From positions 1,116,001-1,180,000 of the forward strand of contig NZ_SZYH01000001.1 in the NCBI RefSeq assembly GCF_005298175.1: 64,000 nt of DNA, read 5' to 3'. Position 1 is the stretch's first letter, and every line of letters starts with the position of its first letter. Both the position numbers and the translations under genes were made by a program. This document shows, one piece after another, positions 47,093 through 55,105 of this stretch. The notes under the pieces are model-generated. The model did not search any database, was not told the origin of the DNA, and saw only the letters and a list, made by a program, of their open reading frames with translations. The stretch is from Marinobacter panjinensis. Its GTDB lineage: Bacteria; Pseudomonadota; Gammaproteobacteria; Pseudomonadales; Oleiphilaceae.

Positions 47093-47720
47093 AACCGTCG
47101 CCTCCGCCGAGGGTAACCCTTTGCATTGAGGGCAGCCGCAAATCATGGTGCGTCGTGACTACGATGGCACCACCATTCTCCACCCGTTCAACCAGCAACT
47201 TCTCGAGGGCGGCCACGCCCTGAACATCAATCGCGGTGAATACTTCGTCCAGTATCCACAGCGGCTCATCCGCTATCAGCAACCTGGCGAGGGCTACCCG
47301 TCGCTGCTGGCCGGCGGAGAGATTACGGCAGGGCACCGCCTGGAAACCACCAAGCCCGGTGCCCTCCAGCGCCTGCCACAGAATCTTGTCCGGCACTGAC
47401 CGGCGGCCATCCATAAGGGCTCGCAGGTTTTCCATGGGGGTGAGCAAGGGCTTGATTCCGGGGCGGTGGCCGAGATAGAGCATATTGCGGAGAAATTCTT
47501 CCCGGTATCCATGGCGGCGTTTACCACGCCAGAGCAGGTCGCCACTGTAACTGTCGTTCAGTCCGGCCAGTATTCGCAACAGGGTGGTCTTGCCAGAACC
47601 GTTCGGGCCCTCGACACGGATCAGACTACCGGGCAGTATGGAAAACGAGAGGTCCCGGAACAGTACCCGGTCATCACGCTCACACTCAAGATTGACAGCC
47701 TGTAGTAACGGCTCAGACAT
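47082..47720 (-). CDS. ccmA: Heme exporter ATP-binding subunit CcmA
   Basis: The ABC ATPase of the CcmABCD complex, which frees holo-CcmE. Walker A EGPNGSGKTTLLRILAGL, signature NLSAGQQRRVALARLL and Walker B PLWILDEVFTAID are complete. I use the ATG at 47720 (212 residues, MSEPLLQAVNLECERDD), the size of known CcmA; in-frame starts at 47744 and 47780 exist and none has a strong ribosome site. First gene of the ccm operon, divergent from the fliK-like gene. Confidence 0.95.
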   Translation of the reverse strand: MSEPLLQAVNLECERDDRVLFRDLSFSILPGSLIRVEGPNGSGKTTLLRILAGLNDSYSGDLLWRGKRRHGYREEFLRNMLYLGHRPGIKPLLTPMENLRALMDGRRSVPDKILWQALEGTGLGGFQAVPCRNLSAGQQRRVALARLLIADEPLWILDEVFTAIDVQGVAALEKLLVERVENGGAIVVTTHHDLRLPSMQRVTLGGGDGYGH

Positions 47721-47798
47721 CGGGGCCCCAGGGCTTATAGACATTGCTGACCCGGCGGGTTCAGACGTTCGGGAAGGCAAACCTTGCCGGCGGGGCGT

Positions 47799-47827
47799 AT
47801 TATAACGAAAGCGTCCCAGGATTACTC
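47799..47827 (-). promoter_or_regulatory. Possible promoter of the ccm operon
   Basis: A perfect TATAAT is read leftward at 47804-47799, but the -35 position (GAGTAA) is poor. The same ten bases are nearly palindromic, so the rightward fliK-like gene could share the site. An upstream activator would be needed if this is the real promoter. Confidence 0.35.
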
Positions 47828-49204
47828 TTGTCCGACATCAAATCAGTGGCAATGAAATTACCAAACGGTAACCCTATACCACCGCCAAAAACAGAAGCAC
47901 CCGTGCCGGCCCCCAGCCGGCCGGCGGGAGAGCAACCGGTGGCCACACCGGATGCGGCCTCCGCGCGGGTCCTTCTGGACCAGCTCAAGCTTACCAACCG
48001 CGAAGCCACACTGGCACGGGTGGCGGAAGTGATCAACCGCCAGTCGTCCGCCGGCACGCAGTTGTTGCTGGATATCCGCGGTCAGTCACTGACCGTTCAG
48101 GCCGCCATTGGTGATACCTCCCTGGAAACCGGTGATTGGGTCAAGGTCATGCGGGCAGGTAATGAATTGCAGCTGATGGGCAAGCTGGCGCAGGCACCGG
48201 AAGCGGGCATTGCCCGTGCCCTGGCCCAGCGCCTGCCCTGGCAACAGTCTATTGACGCTGGCCTGACCAGACTGGTGAACACGCTGACACAGGGCCTCAG
48301 GCAGGACCCGCTTCCTGGCCAGCTGCCCTCGTCAAGGCCGGCACAACCGCTTCCGGAAGCGGCCCGGCAGGCGATTGAGCAAGTGATAGCGAGGCTTCCC
48401 TCCGGCAACAACCTCGCACCCGGCTCTGGCAGCCAGCCCACGGCAACGCAACAGGTCCGCCAGTGGATTGCTGAAAGCGGCCTGTTCGCCGAATCACGCC
48501 TGGCCCAGGCTCCTGCCAGCCAGCTCCCCGATCTCAAGCTGGCCCTTGGCAGGGTCATTACGGCCTTGCTGGCACAACAGGGCAGCACGCCGGAACAGTT
48601 CAACCGGCTGACCCCCATAGCAACCCCTGAGCTTATGCAGGCACCACTGCAATTCCCGCAACCTCTGGCAGCGCCTCAGGCCCGCAGTGACGGCGAGCCG
48701 CCGAGTGTCGGGCAAATGCTCCGCCTGCTGGCGGGAATGCTTAACCGTATAACGGTCAACCAGTTACACAGCCAGGTATTAACCGCCAGAGGCGGTGGCG
48801 ACACGGCAGCGCCAGCCGCTACCCTGCTGCTGGACCTGCCATGGCTGACACCCCAGAACGAACCCAGACTGGCCCAAATGCGGATTGAACAGTATCTGGA
48901 GGACACGGAGTCGGAACGAAAATCCCCGACGAGGGCAACGGCCGAGTGGCGGTTATCGTTGGCGATGGATCTGGATGAGGCCGGCCCGCTGCACTTCGAT
49001 GTTACCCTGCGGCAGCAGGCGGTCAGTGCCCGGGTCTGGGCGGAGAAACAGACGACCCTGCGCCGGGTGAATCAGGAACTGCCCGCACTGCGGCAAAGCC
49101 TGGCCGACCTGGGCCTGGAGGTGACAGACCTGGAATGCCGCCGCGGCACACCCCAGAGCAGCGTCACCCGACTCGAACACAGACTGGTGGATACCCGGGC
49201 ATGA
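47828..49204 (+). CDS. FliK-like hook-length control domain protein
   Basis: The protein has a Pro/Ala/Gln-rich N-terminal and middle part and a C-terminal domain of the Flg_hook (FliK C) type: ATAEWRLSLAMDLDEAGPLH, then VTLRQQAVSARVWAEKQTTL and the acidic-Arg end. FliK measures hook length and switches export specificity by touching FlhB. I start at a TTG at 47828, which has AGGA six bases upstream; the next ATG (47852) has no ribosome site. Its stop overlaps the FlhB-like gene by 4 bases. The main fliK is presumably elsewhere with the hook genes. Confidence 0.8.
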   Translation: MSDIKSVAMKLPNGNPIPPPKTEAPVPAPSRPAGEQPVATPDAASARVLLDQLKLTNREATLARVAEVINRQSSAGTQLLLDIRGQSLTVQAAIGDTSLETGDWVKVMRAGNELQLMGKLAQAPEAGIARALAQRLPWQQSIDAGLTRLVNTLTQGLRQDPLPGQLPSSRPAQPLPEAARQAIEQVIARLPSGNNLAPGSGSQPTATQQVRQWIAESGLFAESRLAQAPASQLPDLKLALGRVITALLAQQGSTPEQFNRLTPIATPELMQAPLQFPQPLAAPQARSDGEPPSVGQMLRLLAGMLNRITVNQLHSQVLTARGGGDTAAPAATLLLDLPWLTPQNEPRLAQMRIEQYLEDTESERKSPTRATAEWRLSLAMDLDEAGPLHFDVTLRQQAVSARVWAEKQTTLRRVNQELPALRQSLADLGLEVTDLECRRGTPQSSVTRLEHRLVDTRA

Positions 49205-49515
49205 CATCAGAGACCGATCACCACAGCAGAGCCGCCGTCGCACTCAATTACGATGGCGACAAAGCCCCGACAATCACGGCAACCGGCACCCACGAACTGG
49301 CAGAGGAAATCATCCGCATTGCCCGGGAGCATAACGTTCCACTGTACGAAAACGCAGAGCTGGCAAGTATCCTGGCGCGGCTTTCGCTGAATGAAGAGAT
49401 CCCGGACTCACTGTACCGGGTGATTGCTGAAATTCTGGCGTTTGCCTTCCATATCCGGGGACTGACCCCCGATGACCGGAAACCGGGAGCACCGGATGCC
49501 TCAGCGGATCAGTGA
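49201..49515 (+). CDS. Stand-alone FlhB C-terminal-like protein (FlhX type)
   Basis: The 104-residue protein matches the cytoplasmic part of FlhB/YscU after its autocleavage site: RAAVALNYDGDKAPTITATG, then helices with REHNVPLYENAELASILARL and the hydrophobic end YRVIAEILAFAFHI. The NPTH cleavage motif itself is absent; the protein begins where the cleaved fragment would. No membrane helices. In other flagellar systems such proteins can stand in for the FlhB C-terminal fragment. Coupled by ATGA overlap to the FliK-like gene, its expected partner. Confidence 0.88.
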   Translation: MTSETDHHSRAAVALNYDGDKAPTITATGTHELAEEIIRIAREHNVPLYENAELASILARLSLNEEIPDSLYRVIAEILAFAFHIRGLTPDDRKPGAPDASADQ

Positions 49516-49531
49516 CCGCAACAGCCTGGTA

Positions 49532-49924
49532 TCAGGCCGCCTGACGTTTTCTGAGTGCTGACACCAGTTCGGCCTCGGGACGGGAAATTCCGCACGTGTT
49601 CATAAGATCGTCGATATCGGCCCCGAGATCAACCAGCCTTGAGGCTTCATCGTAGGATATTCTGAGGGGGTCATTCTGGCGCATTTCGTCGAGCATGCCC
49701 CGCAGCTCATGAATCTGGCGCTCACAGGTGACTACCCGCTGCCCCACGCCCATACTGCCACTGGCGGTTGCGTGAAGCTCCCGGCCCAGGGTTTCGCAGC
49801 GTTCTTTGAGTTGTTCCCGGAGTTTGTGGTTTTCGCGGCGGGACAACAGGCCCTGAACAAACAACAGGCCGATTGCGACGGCGGTCAAAAGCCACGGAGC
49901 CAGGGAAGAAAATTCTGCAAACAT
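49532..49924 (-). CDS. DUF2802 protein
   Basis: The 130-residue protein has one N-terminal membrane helix (about 9-27), then a coiled coil (SRRENHKLREQLKERCETLG, ERQIHELRGMLDEMRQNDP) and a short helix-turn-helix-like end (ASRLVDLGADIDDLMNTCGI). This is the DUF2802 layout; the family sits next to cheW in Pseudomonas flagellar clusters, and no function is known. Last gene of the leftward block; 66 bases after cheW. Confidence 0.8.
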   Translation of the reverse strand: MFAEFSSLAPWLLTAVAIGLLFVQGLLSRRENHKLREQLKERCETLGRELHATASGSMGVGQRVVTCERQIHELRGMLDEMRQNDPLRISYDEASRLVDLGADIDDLMNTCGISRPEAELVSALRKRQAA

Positions 49925-49990
49925 GATGGACGTCCTCGGTTGATTGTTCCAGGGGCTTCCATCGTGCCTGCGCGCCTGCGACCGCCGGCG

Positions 49991-50479
49991 TTACAGAGCC
50001 GAGACTTCAGCCCATTCGTTCTCTGATAACATCTTGTCGAACTCGACCAGTATGATCAGCTCGCCGTTCTTGTTACACACACCCTGGATGAACTTGGCGC
50101 TTTCCTCGTTCCCCACATTGGGTGCCGTTTCGATTTCACTGGCTTTCAGGTACACCACCTCGGCCACGGAATCCACCAGGATGCCCATCACCTGGTTGGA
50201 CGACTCCATTACCACAATGCGTGTTGCATCTGTTACTTCCGCATCCGCCAGACCAAAGCGACGGCGGGTATCGATAACGGTGACCACGTTGCCCCTCAGG
50301 TTGATGATGCCCAGAACATAATCCGGAGCACCGGGAACCGGCGCAATTTCGGTGTACCGCAGCACCTCCTGGATCTGCATGACATCAATGCCATAGGTTT
50401 CGTCATCCAGCCTGAAGGTAACGTACTGCAGTACCTGATCGTCCTGGGCCTGATTTTTCTGTCCGCTCGGGGATGCCAT
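49991..50479 (-). CDS. cheW: Chemotaxis coupling protein CheW
   Basis: CheW links receptors to CheA. The 162-residue protein is one CheW beta-barrel domain: LQYVTFRLDDETYGIDVMQI, LRYTEIAPVPGAPDYVLGII and NLRGNVVTVIDTRRRFGL are typical. I use the ATG at 50479 with AGGAG upstream; the frame is open earlier across the hairpin region. It lies 142 bases after parP, a wide gap for this block, which holds paired hairpins. Confidence 0.96.
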   Translation of the reverse strand: MASPSGQKNQAQDDQVLQYVTFRLDDETYGIDVMQIQEVLRYTEIAPVPGAPDYVLGIINLRGNVVTVIDTRRRFGLADAEVTDATRIVVMESSNQVMGILVDSVAEVVYLKASEIETAPNVGNEESAKFIQGVCNKNGELIILVEFDKMLSENEWAEVSAL

Positions 50480-50540
50480 AGCCTTGTGTCTCCTGTGGGC
50501 CGCCCCTGTGGGCAACCTGATCGTCAAAAATTCATCATCA

Positions 50541-50591
50541 GTGCCCAATACTATAATTAAGGGCACAAACCGTGCCAGCACCGCACGGTTT
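50541..50591 (-). promoter_or_regulatory. Abutting, mutually exclusive hairpins between parP and cheW
   Basis: AAACCGTGC (50567-50575) pairs perfectly with GCACGGTTT (50583-50591) around 7 bases. Directly next to it GTGCCC (50541-50546) pairs with GGGCAC (50561-50566). A third pairing, GGCAC (50562-50566) with GTGCC (50572-50576), excludes both. A promoter-like CTGGCA-17-TATAGT (50578 to 50550) lies in the same stretch. This could be an attenuator, a processing site or an operator. Confidence 0.5.
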
Positions 50592-50621
50592 CATTCAGTA
50601 ACCAACGTTCATTAAAACTGT

Positions 50622-51410
50622 TTAGCTCAGATCGAGGTGTTGTTCACGCTCGGCCCGGACCAGCAAGTCCGCCATGGTTTTCACATCAATCAATGCGCAC
50701 ATGTGGTCAATGACCGTTCCGGCCAGCCAGGGCCGCTTGCTGCGGGCCGTTCGCCAGCGCACTTCGTCCGGTTTCAGGGTAAAGGACTGGGCCACGTCAT
50801 CGCAGGCCAGCCCCCACTCGCTGCTATCCAGCCGGATCACAAACCGGTAGTTGTCCCTGGCATTGGCCGGCGCCCGGCCTGCCATAATCCACTCTGCCGT
50901 ATCCACCACCCGGAGGTTGTGGTCCCGGTCCGGTCGCATGCCCATATACCAGCGCGGGCTTCCGGGAATCGGCTTCACCGGCTCCTCGATGCGGTGAATG
51001 GCCCCCAGCAGGATCAGGGGCACCGCCAGCTGCAGGCCTGCGACCGAAAAAATAAGGCACTCGAAAGGCTTGTCGGACCACTCTGGCCGGCCAGGTGGGG
51101 CCGCTGCCGGTGGTGACGGAATGTCGGCGGCCTTTTCAGTTTTCAGCTCAGGGCTTTCAACCTCAGGAGTCTTATCCACCGCCGGTGCCACAGGCTCCGG
51201 TTTTTCAATCTCCACTTCCGGGGCCGTCCTGGCCACAACGGGTGCTGGCCGCGGCGCCACACGAGCACGCTCACGAACAACCGGTTTCGGCGGCTCCGGT
51301 CTCGGTTCATCCTGCCAGGCGGTATCCGTTGCCGTATGCAGCAATTCATCCAGGTAGCTGGCAATGGCCGACGTCGGGTCCGCCACCTGCGTCAATTTCT
51401 TGTCAGGCAT
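50622..51410 (-). CDS. parP: CheW-domain polar array protein, ParP-like
   Basis: The 262-residue protein has a Pro/Ala/Glu-rich N-terminal half (about 35-115), probably disordered, and a C-terminal CheW-like domain (FECLIFSVAGLQLAVPLILL, WYMGMRPDRDHNLRVVDTAE). In Vibrio and Pseudomonas, ParP binds ParC through its N-terminal part and CheA through the CheW-like part, keeping the chemosensory array at the cell pole. It overlaps parC by 8 bases. The symbol is given on architecture and context. Confidence 0.82.
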   Translation of the reverse strand: MPDKKLTQVADPTSAIASYLDELLHTATDTAWQDEPRPEPPKPVVRERARVAPRPAPVVARTAPEVEIEKPEPVAPAVDKTPEVESPELKTEKAADIPSPPAAAPPGRPEWSDKPFECLIFSVAGLQLAVPLILLGAIHRIEEPVKPIPGSPRWYMGMRPDRDHNLRVVDTAEWIMAGRAPANARDNYRFVIRLDSSEWGLACDDVAQSFTLKPDEVRWRTARSKRPWLAGTVIDHMCALIDVKTMADLLVRAEREQHLDLS

Positions 51411-52200
51411 GCCGGCGCTCCGCCACTGAACCGGTCATTTCCTGCAGATCGTTTAACAGCCGAACATAGGCCCTGACACCGTGGGTCTCCTTGTCCAGTG
51501 ATGATGGCGTCATGCCCGCCTGGCTGGCATCCCGGAATTTGGTATCCACAGGAATGGCAAACCGCCAGAGCGAATCGGCATAGGTTTTCCGCAGCTGGTT
51601 AAGGCTTTTTACCGACGCCTGGGTACGCCGGTCAAACAGGGTTGGCACAATGGTGTAGGAAAGCTGGTTCTTCTGGGAGCGCATGATCATGGTGAGTGTG
51701 TGCAGCATGCGCTCCAGGCCCTTGATGGCGAGAAACTCGGTCTGTACCGGGATGATCAGGTGCTGCGCAGAGGCAAGGGCATTGACCATCAGTACGCCCA
51801 GCGAGGGTGTGTTATCCAGCAGGACATAATCAAAATCGTCCCACAGCTGGGCCAGGGCCCGGGATATGATCAATCCCATTCCCTCAACACCGACCATCCG
51901 CCGTTCAAGGGTTGCAAGTGCTGTACTGGCCGGCAGCAGGGAGAGCCCCGGACAACTGGTGTCTGTAATCAACTGGGCCGGCAAGCCATCAGGCACCTTG
52001 CCCTGGTGCTGGAACAGGTCGAAAACGCTGTGAGCCATGGTGTCCGGATCATACCCGAACCAACTGGTCAGCGACCCGTGGGGATCCAGGTCCACGACCA
52101 GCACGCGTTTACCGCTTTCCGCCAGCAGACCACCCAGCGCCACAACAGATGTGGTTTTACCCACACCGCCCTTTTGATTGGCTACTGCCCAGATTCGCAC
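51403..52200 (-). CDS. parC: ParA-like ATPase ParC for polar chemotaxis arrays
   Basis: The 265-residue protein is a ParA/MinD ATPase with deviant Walker A NQKGGVGKTTSVVAL (about 8), Walker B VLLDNTPSLGVLMVNAL and the ParA segment LIIPVQTEFLAIKGLERML. No ParB gene lies next to it, and the neighbour is parP, so polar placement of chemotaxis arrays is more likely than chromosome partition. It starts with GTG, with GGAGAG six bases ahead. A sigma-28 promoter lies 52 bases upstream. Confidence 0.88.
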   Translation of the reverse strand: MRIWAVANQKGGVGKTTSVVALGGLLAESGKRVLVVDLDPHGSLTSWFGYDPDTMAHSVFDLFQHQGKVPDGLPAQLITDTSCPGLSLLPASTALATLERRMVGVEGMGLIISRALAQLWDDFDYVLLDNTPSLGVLMVNALASAQHLIIPVQTEFLAIKGLERMLHTLTMIMRSQKNQLSYTIVPTLFDRRTQASVKSLNQLRKTYADSLWRFAIPVDTKFRDASQAGMTPSSLDKETHGVRAYVRLLNDLQEMTGSVAERRHA

Positions 52201-52251
52201 GCTGCACTCTCCAGAAATATCAGGCCCGGAAACGCCGGAAACCGTAAGGAG

Positions 52252-52278
52252 TTATCGGCCGTCATCCGCTCAACTTGA
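52252..52278 (-). promoter_or_regulatory. Sigma-28 (FliA) promoter of parC-parP-cheW
   Basis: Read leftward, TCAAGTTG at 52278-52271, exactly 11 bases, and GCCGATAA at 52259-52252. The -10 is a perfect match to the sigma-28 consensus and the -35 matches the Pseudomonas form at seven of eight positions. Transcription should begin near 52245, about 45 bases ahead of the parC GTG. Confidence 0.85.
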
Positions 52279-52302
52279 AAACAATTCGGCAAGGGTTTGC
52301 CG
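52279..52302 (-). terminator. Possible terminator after motD
   Basis: Leftward, CGGCAA-ACCC-TTGCCG (52302-52287) is followed by AATTGTTTT. The stem is short, the T run interrupted. It lies about 95 bases past the motD stop and abuts the sigma-28 -35 element, so it could separate the two units. Confidence 0.4.
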
Positions 52303-52397
52303 GCATTAAAGGTGTAGCGGAGTTAATACAGATATTATGCCAACTTGCCTATAGGGACCTTCCGTCAACAACCGGCAAGTGGCTGGGTGCAAAGTGC

Positions 52398-53180
52398 TTA
52401 TCGCATGGCACCGCGGATACTGGCGTCCCGGGAAACCAGCAATACCACGCGGCGATTGCGCCGCCTTCCCTCTTCGGTGTCGTTGCGGGCCACGGGCTGA
52501 TATTCACCGTAGCCCACGGCCGCCAGCCGTTCGGATTCCACCCCCTCCATCGACAGCATGCGCACGATGGCAGCTGCCCTGGCAGCCGAAAGCTCCCAGT
52601 TTGAAGGGAAGGCATTGGTTCGTATCGGGAGATTGTCGGTAAAGCCTTCCACCCGGATGGCGTTGTCGCGGTTTCGCAGCACGCCGGCGATTTTTTCCAC
52701 CACCTCAAAAGCGTCGTAATGGGGTTCTGCATCACCGCTGCCAAACAGCAGGCTGTTACGTAAGCTCAGTTCCAGCCAATCATCACTGGTTTCGAGCGTC
52801 ACCACGCCCTGGTTTATCAGCTCATCAAATTCCAGGGCAAGCTGGTCGGCCATGGCACGAAGTGCTTCGGTACGCCCCTGCTCGCTCATCGAGGGATTCT
52901 GCGGGGCTTCAGTGACCGGGGGATCAATCACATCTTCGGCCGCCTGAGGTGTTGAACGGCGTGGCTGGTCACCCACTTCAATGGGCTGAAAGGAACGCTG
53001 GGGCGCGTTGAAGACACCGGTCAGGGTTTCCGACAATACCTTGTACTTGCCCTCGTTCACCGAGGACACGGAATACATCACCACGAAGAATGCGAACAGC
53101 AGGGTAATGAAGTCGGCGTAGGAAATCAGCCAACGTTCCTTATTGTGAAGGTCATCGTCCTGTCGCCTGCGACGTCTCAC
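52398..53180 (-). CDS. motD: Flagellar stator protein MotD (MotB family)
   Basis: The peptidoglycan-binding stator subunit. The 260-residue protein has a basic N-terminus, one membrane helix with the proton-binding aspartate D23 (SYADFITLLFAFFVVMYS), a linker, and a C-terminal OmpA domain (IRVEGFTDNLPIRTNAFPSN). The P. aeruginosa gene in this place is motD, one of two stator sets; whether this organism has a second set is not visible. Overlaps motC by 4 bases. Confidence 0.93.
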   Translation of the reverse strand: MRRRRRQDDDLHNKERWLISYADFITLLFAFFVVMYSVSSVNEGKYKVLSETLTGVFNAPQRSFQPIEVGDQPRRSTPQAAEDVIDPPVTEAPQNPSMSEQGRTEALRAMADQLALEFDELINQGVVTLETSDDWLELSLRNSLLFGSGDAEPHYDAFEVVEKIAGVLRNRDNAIRVEGFTDNLPIRTNAFPSNWELSAARAAAIVRMLSMEGVESERLAAVGYGEYQPVARNDTEEGRRRNRRVVLLVSRDASIRGAMR

Positions 53181-53914
53181 AGGAAGCCCCGTAGCCGCAG
53201 TTCGATAGACTTGGGGTTCTCACCTTCGGCAATGGCTATGATGCCGTCGATCATCATGTCTTCATAACGGGTGCGTTCCCGCAGGATGCCCCGCAGTTTA
53301 TTGGCAACCGGGAAGAAAAACAGGTTAGCCAGTGCCACACCGTAGATGGTGGCGACGAAAGCCGTCGCAATACCGCTACCGAGTGACTGGGGGTCCTCCA
53401 GGTTGGTCATCACCTGGATCAGCCCCATCACCGCGCCAATGATGCCGATGGTCGGGGAATAGCCCCCCATGGCCTCAAATACCCGCGCAGACTCCAGGTC
53501 CCGTTGTTCCCGGGATTCCAGATCCACTTCCATGATGCTGCGGATGGTTTCGGTCTCGGCACCATCCACCAGCAGTTGCAGCCCCTTGCGGGCAAAACGC
53601 TCGGATTCTTTCTCCGCCAGTCCTTCCAGCCCCAAAAGCCCTTGTTTGCGGGCTTTCACGCTCCAGTCAATGACCTTGCCAATGCCATCTTCCAGGCTGA
53701 CATAGGGCGGAAAGAACACCCACCGCGCCTGGGAACAGGCCCGCTTCAGCAGCGGCCAGGAGGTCTGGAGGATGGTCGCTGCGAGTGTTCCGCCGATAAC
53801 AATCAACGCCGCCGGGCCGTTGAACAGGGAACTGATTGCGCCGCCTTCCAGCAGGTTCCCGCCAAGGATGGCCACGAACGCAAGAATAACCCCCAGCAGG
53901 CTGAGAATATCCAT
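53177..53914 (-). CDS. motC: Flagellar stator protein MotC (MotA family)
   Basis: The ion-channel partner of MotD. The 245-residue protein has four membrane helices, a cytoplasmic loop with the charged residues that touch FliG (ARKQGLLGLEGLAEKESERF), and the helix-3/4 motif GGYSPTIGIIGAVMGLIQVM. The absence of Na+-type PomA features argues for proton use, as an inference. It overlaps the cheB stop by one base and motD by 4. Confidence 0.93.
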   Translation of the reverse strand: MDILSLLGVILAFVAILGGNLLEGGAISSLFNGPAALIVIGGTLAATILQTSWPLLKRACSQARWVFFPPYVSLEDGIGKVIDWSVKARKQGLLGLEGLAEKESERFARKGLQLLVDGAETETIRSIMEVDLESREQRDLESARVFEAMGGYSPTIGIIGAVMGLIQVMTNLEDPQSLGSGIATAFVATIYGVALANLFFFPVANKLRGILRERTRYEDMMIDGIIAIAEGENPKSIELRLRGFL

Positions 53915-55056
53915 CAGCTCACCCCTTCAACCAGGCGGGGGCCGACGTCCTCGAGGGCGAGGACCTCGTCCGTCAGGCCGGCCTTGGCTACCGCCATGGG
54001 CATGCCATAGATCACCGACGTTTTCTCATCCTGCGACCAGATATCGGAACCGCTCTGCTTCATCAGCCGGCAGCCTTCCTTGCCATCCGCTCCCATGCCG
54101 GTAAGAATCACCCCCAGCGTCTTGCCCGGGAAGCTACGCGCCAGCGAACCAAAGGTGACATCCACACAGGGCTTGTAATTAAGACGGTCATCACCGGGAA
54201 GGATACGTATCCGGCCCTGACCACCACGGTTTTCGATCATCATCTGCTTGCCACCAGGCGCCAGCAGAGCCAGCCCCGGTTTCAGCATGTCGCCATCGAC
54301 AGCCTGGCGAACCTCAATCTGGCAGAGCTTGTTCAACCGTTCAGCGAAGGCGGGGGTGAAACTTGCGGGCATGTGCTGAATCAGTACCAGCGGTGCCGGA
54401 AAGCCTGCCGGCAGTGCTGTCAGCACACGCTGAAGCGCAACCGGGCCACCGGTCGAGGTGCCAATGGCCACCACACTGTAATGCTTGGCGGATCCGCGGC
54501 GGCTGGAGGAGTGCCGGGCGGGCGTTTGCGGCTCCGGTGCCGACCGTGGGGCTTCACGACCACGCTCAGGACGGGAACTGACAGGTGCTGCGCGTTCTTT
54601 TGCAGCGGGACGCGTCACCGGGGCGGCAGCAGGCGACGGAGCGGATTTTGCCCCCGGCCGACTGCCTGCCACATCCATTATGCGATCGATCAGTATCTTC
54701 TGCAGCTGGCTGGAGTCTCTGGCAATTTCCTCGAAATTCTTGGGCAGAAAATCCACAGCGCCGGCTTCCAGCGCATCCAGGGTAACCCGCGCGCCCTCGT
54801 AGGTCAGCGACGAAAACATCAACACCGGCGTGGGGTGTTGCTTCATGATTTCCCGCACCGCAGAGATTCCGTCCATCACCGGCATTTCGTAGTCCATGGT
54901 GATAACGTCGGGGCGCAGCTTTGCTGCAAGCTCTACGCCCTCGCGGCCGTTTGTAGCGGCGCCTACCACCTTGATCTGACCGGACGCGGTCAGGATTTCC
55001 GTCAGTCGTTTGCGGAAGAACCCTGAATCATCAACGACCAGGACAGAAACCGTCAT
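53914..55056 (-). CDS. cheB: Chemotaxis methylesterase CheB
   Basis: CheB demethylates receptors when phosphorylated by CheA. The 380-residue protein has a receiver domain (phospho-acceptor D55 in ITMDYEMPVMDG, acidic pair D9 and D10), a Pro/Arg/Ala-rich linker (about 135-190), and the esterase domain with catalytic Ser in IGTSTGGP, His in IQHMPASFT and Asp in TGMGADG. The linker is longer than in E. coli. No cheR is in the window. Starts 49 bases after cheA. Confidence 0.96.
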   Translation of the reverse strand: MTVSVLVVDDSGFFRKRLTEILTASGQIKVVGAATNGREGVELAAKLRPDVITMDYEMPVMDGISAVREIMKQHPTPVLMFSSLTYEGARVTLDALEAGAVDFLPKNFEEIARDSSQLQKILIDRIMDVAGSRPGAKSAPSPAAAPVTRPAAKERAAPVSSRPERGREAPRSAPEPQTPARHSSSRRGSAKHYSVVAIGTSTGGPVALQRVLTALPAGFPAPLVLIQHMPASFTPAFAERLNKLCQIEVRQAVDGDMLKPGLALLAPGGKQMMIENRGGQGRIRILPGDDRLNYKPCVDVTFGSLARSFPGKTLGVILTGMGADGKEGCRLMKQSGSDIWSQDEKTSVIYGMPMAVAKAGLTDEVLALEDVGPRLVEGVS

Positions 55057-55105
55057 CCATTTCTCCTAAATCCGGGCCTGCTGCAACACCGCGGCTTAAA
55101 AACGG

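Noticed and set aside
51403-52200. Plasmid or chromosome partition ParA
   Set aside because: There is no parB or parS-like repeat; the coupled partner is a CheW-domain protein within a flagellar block.
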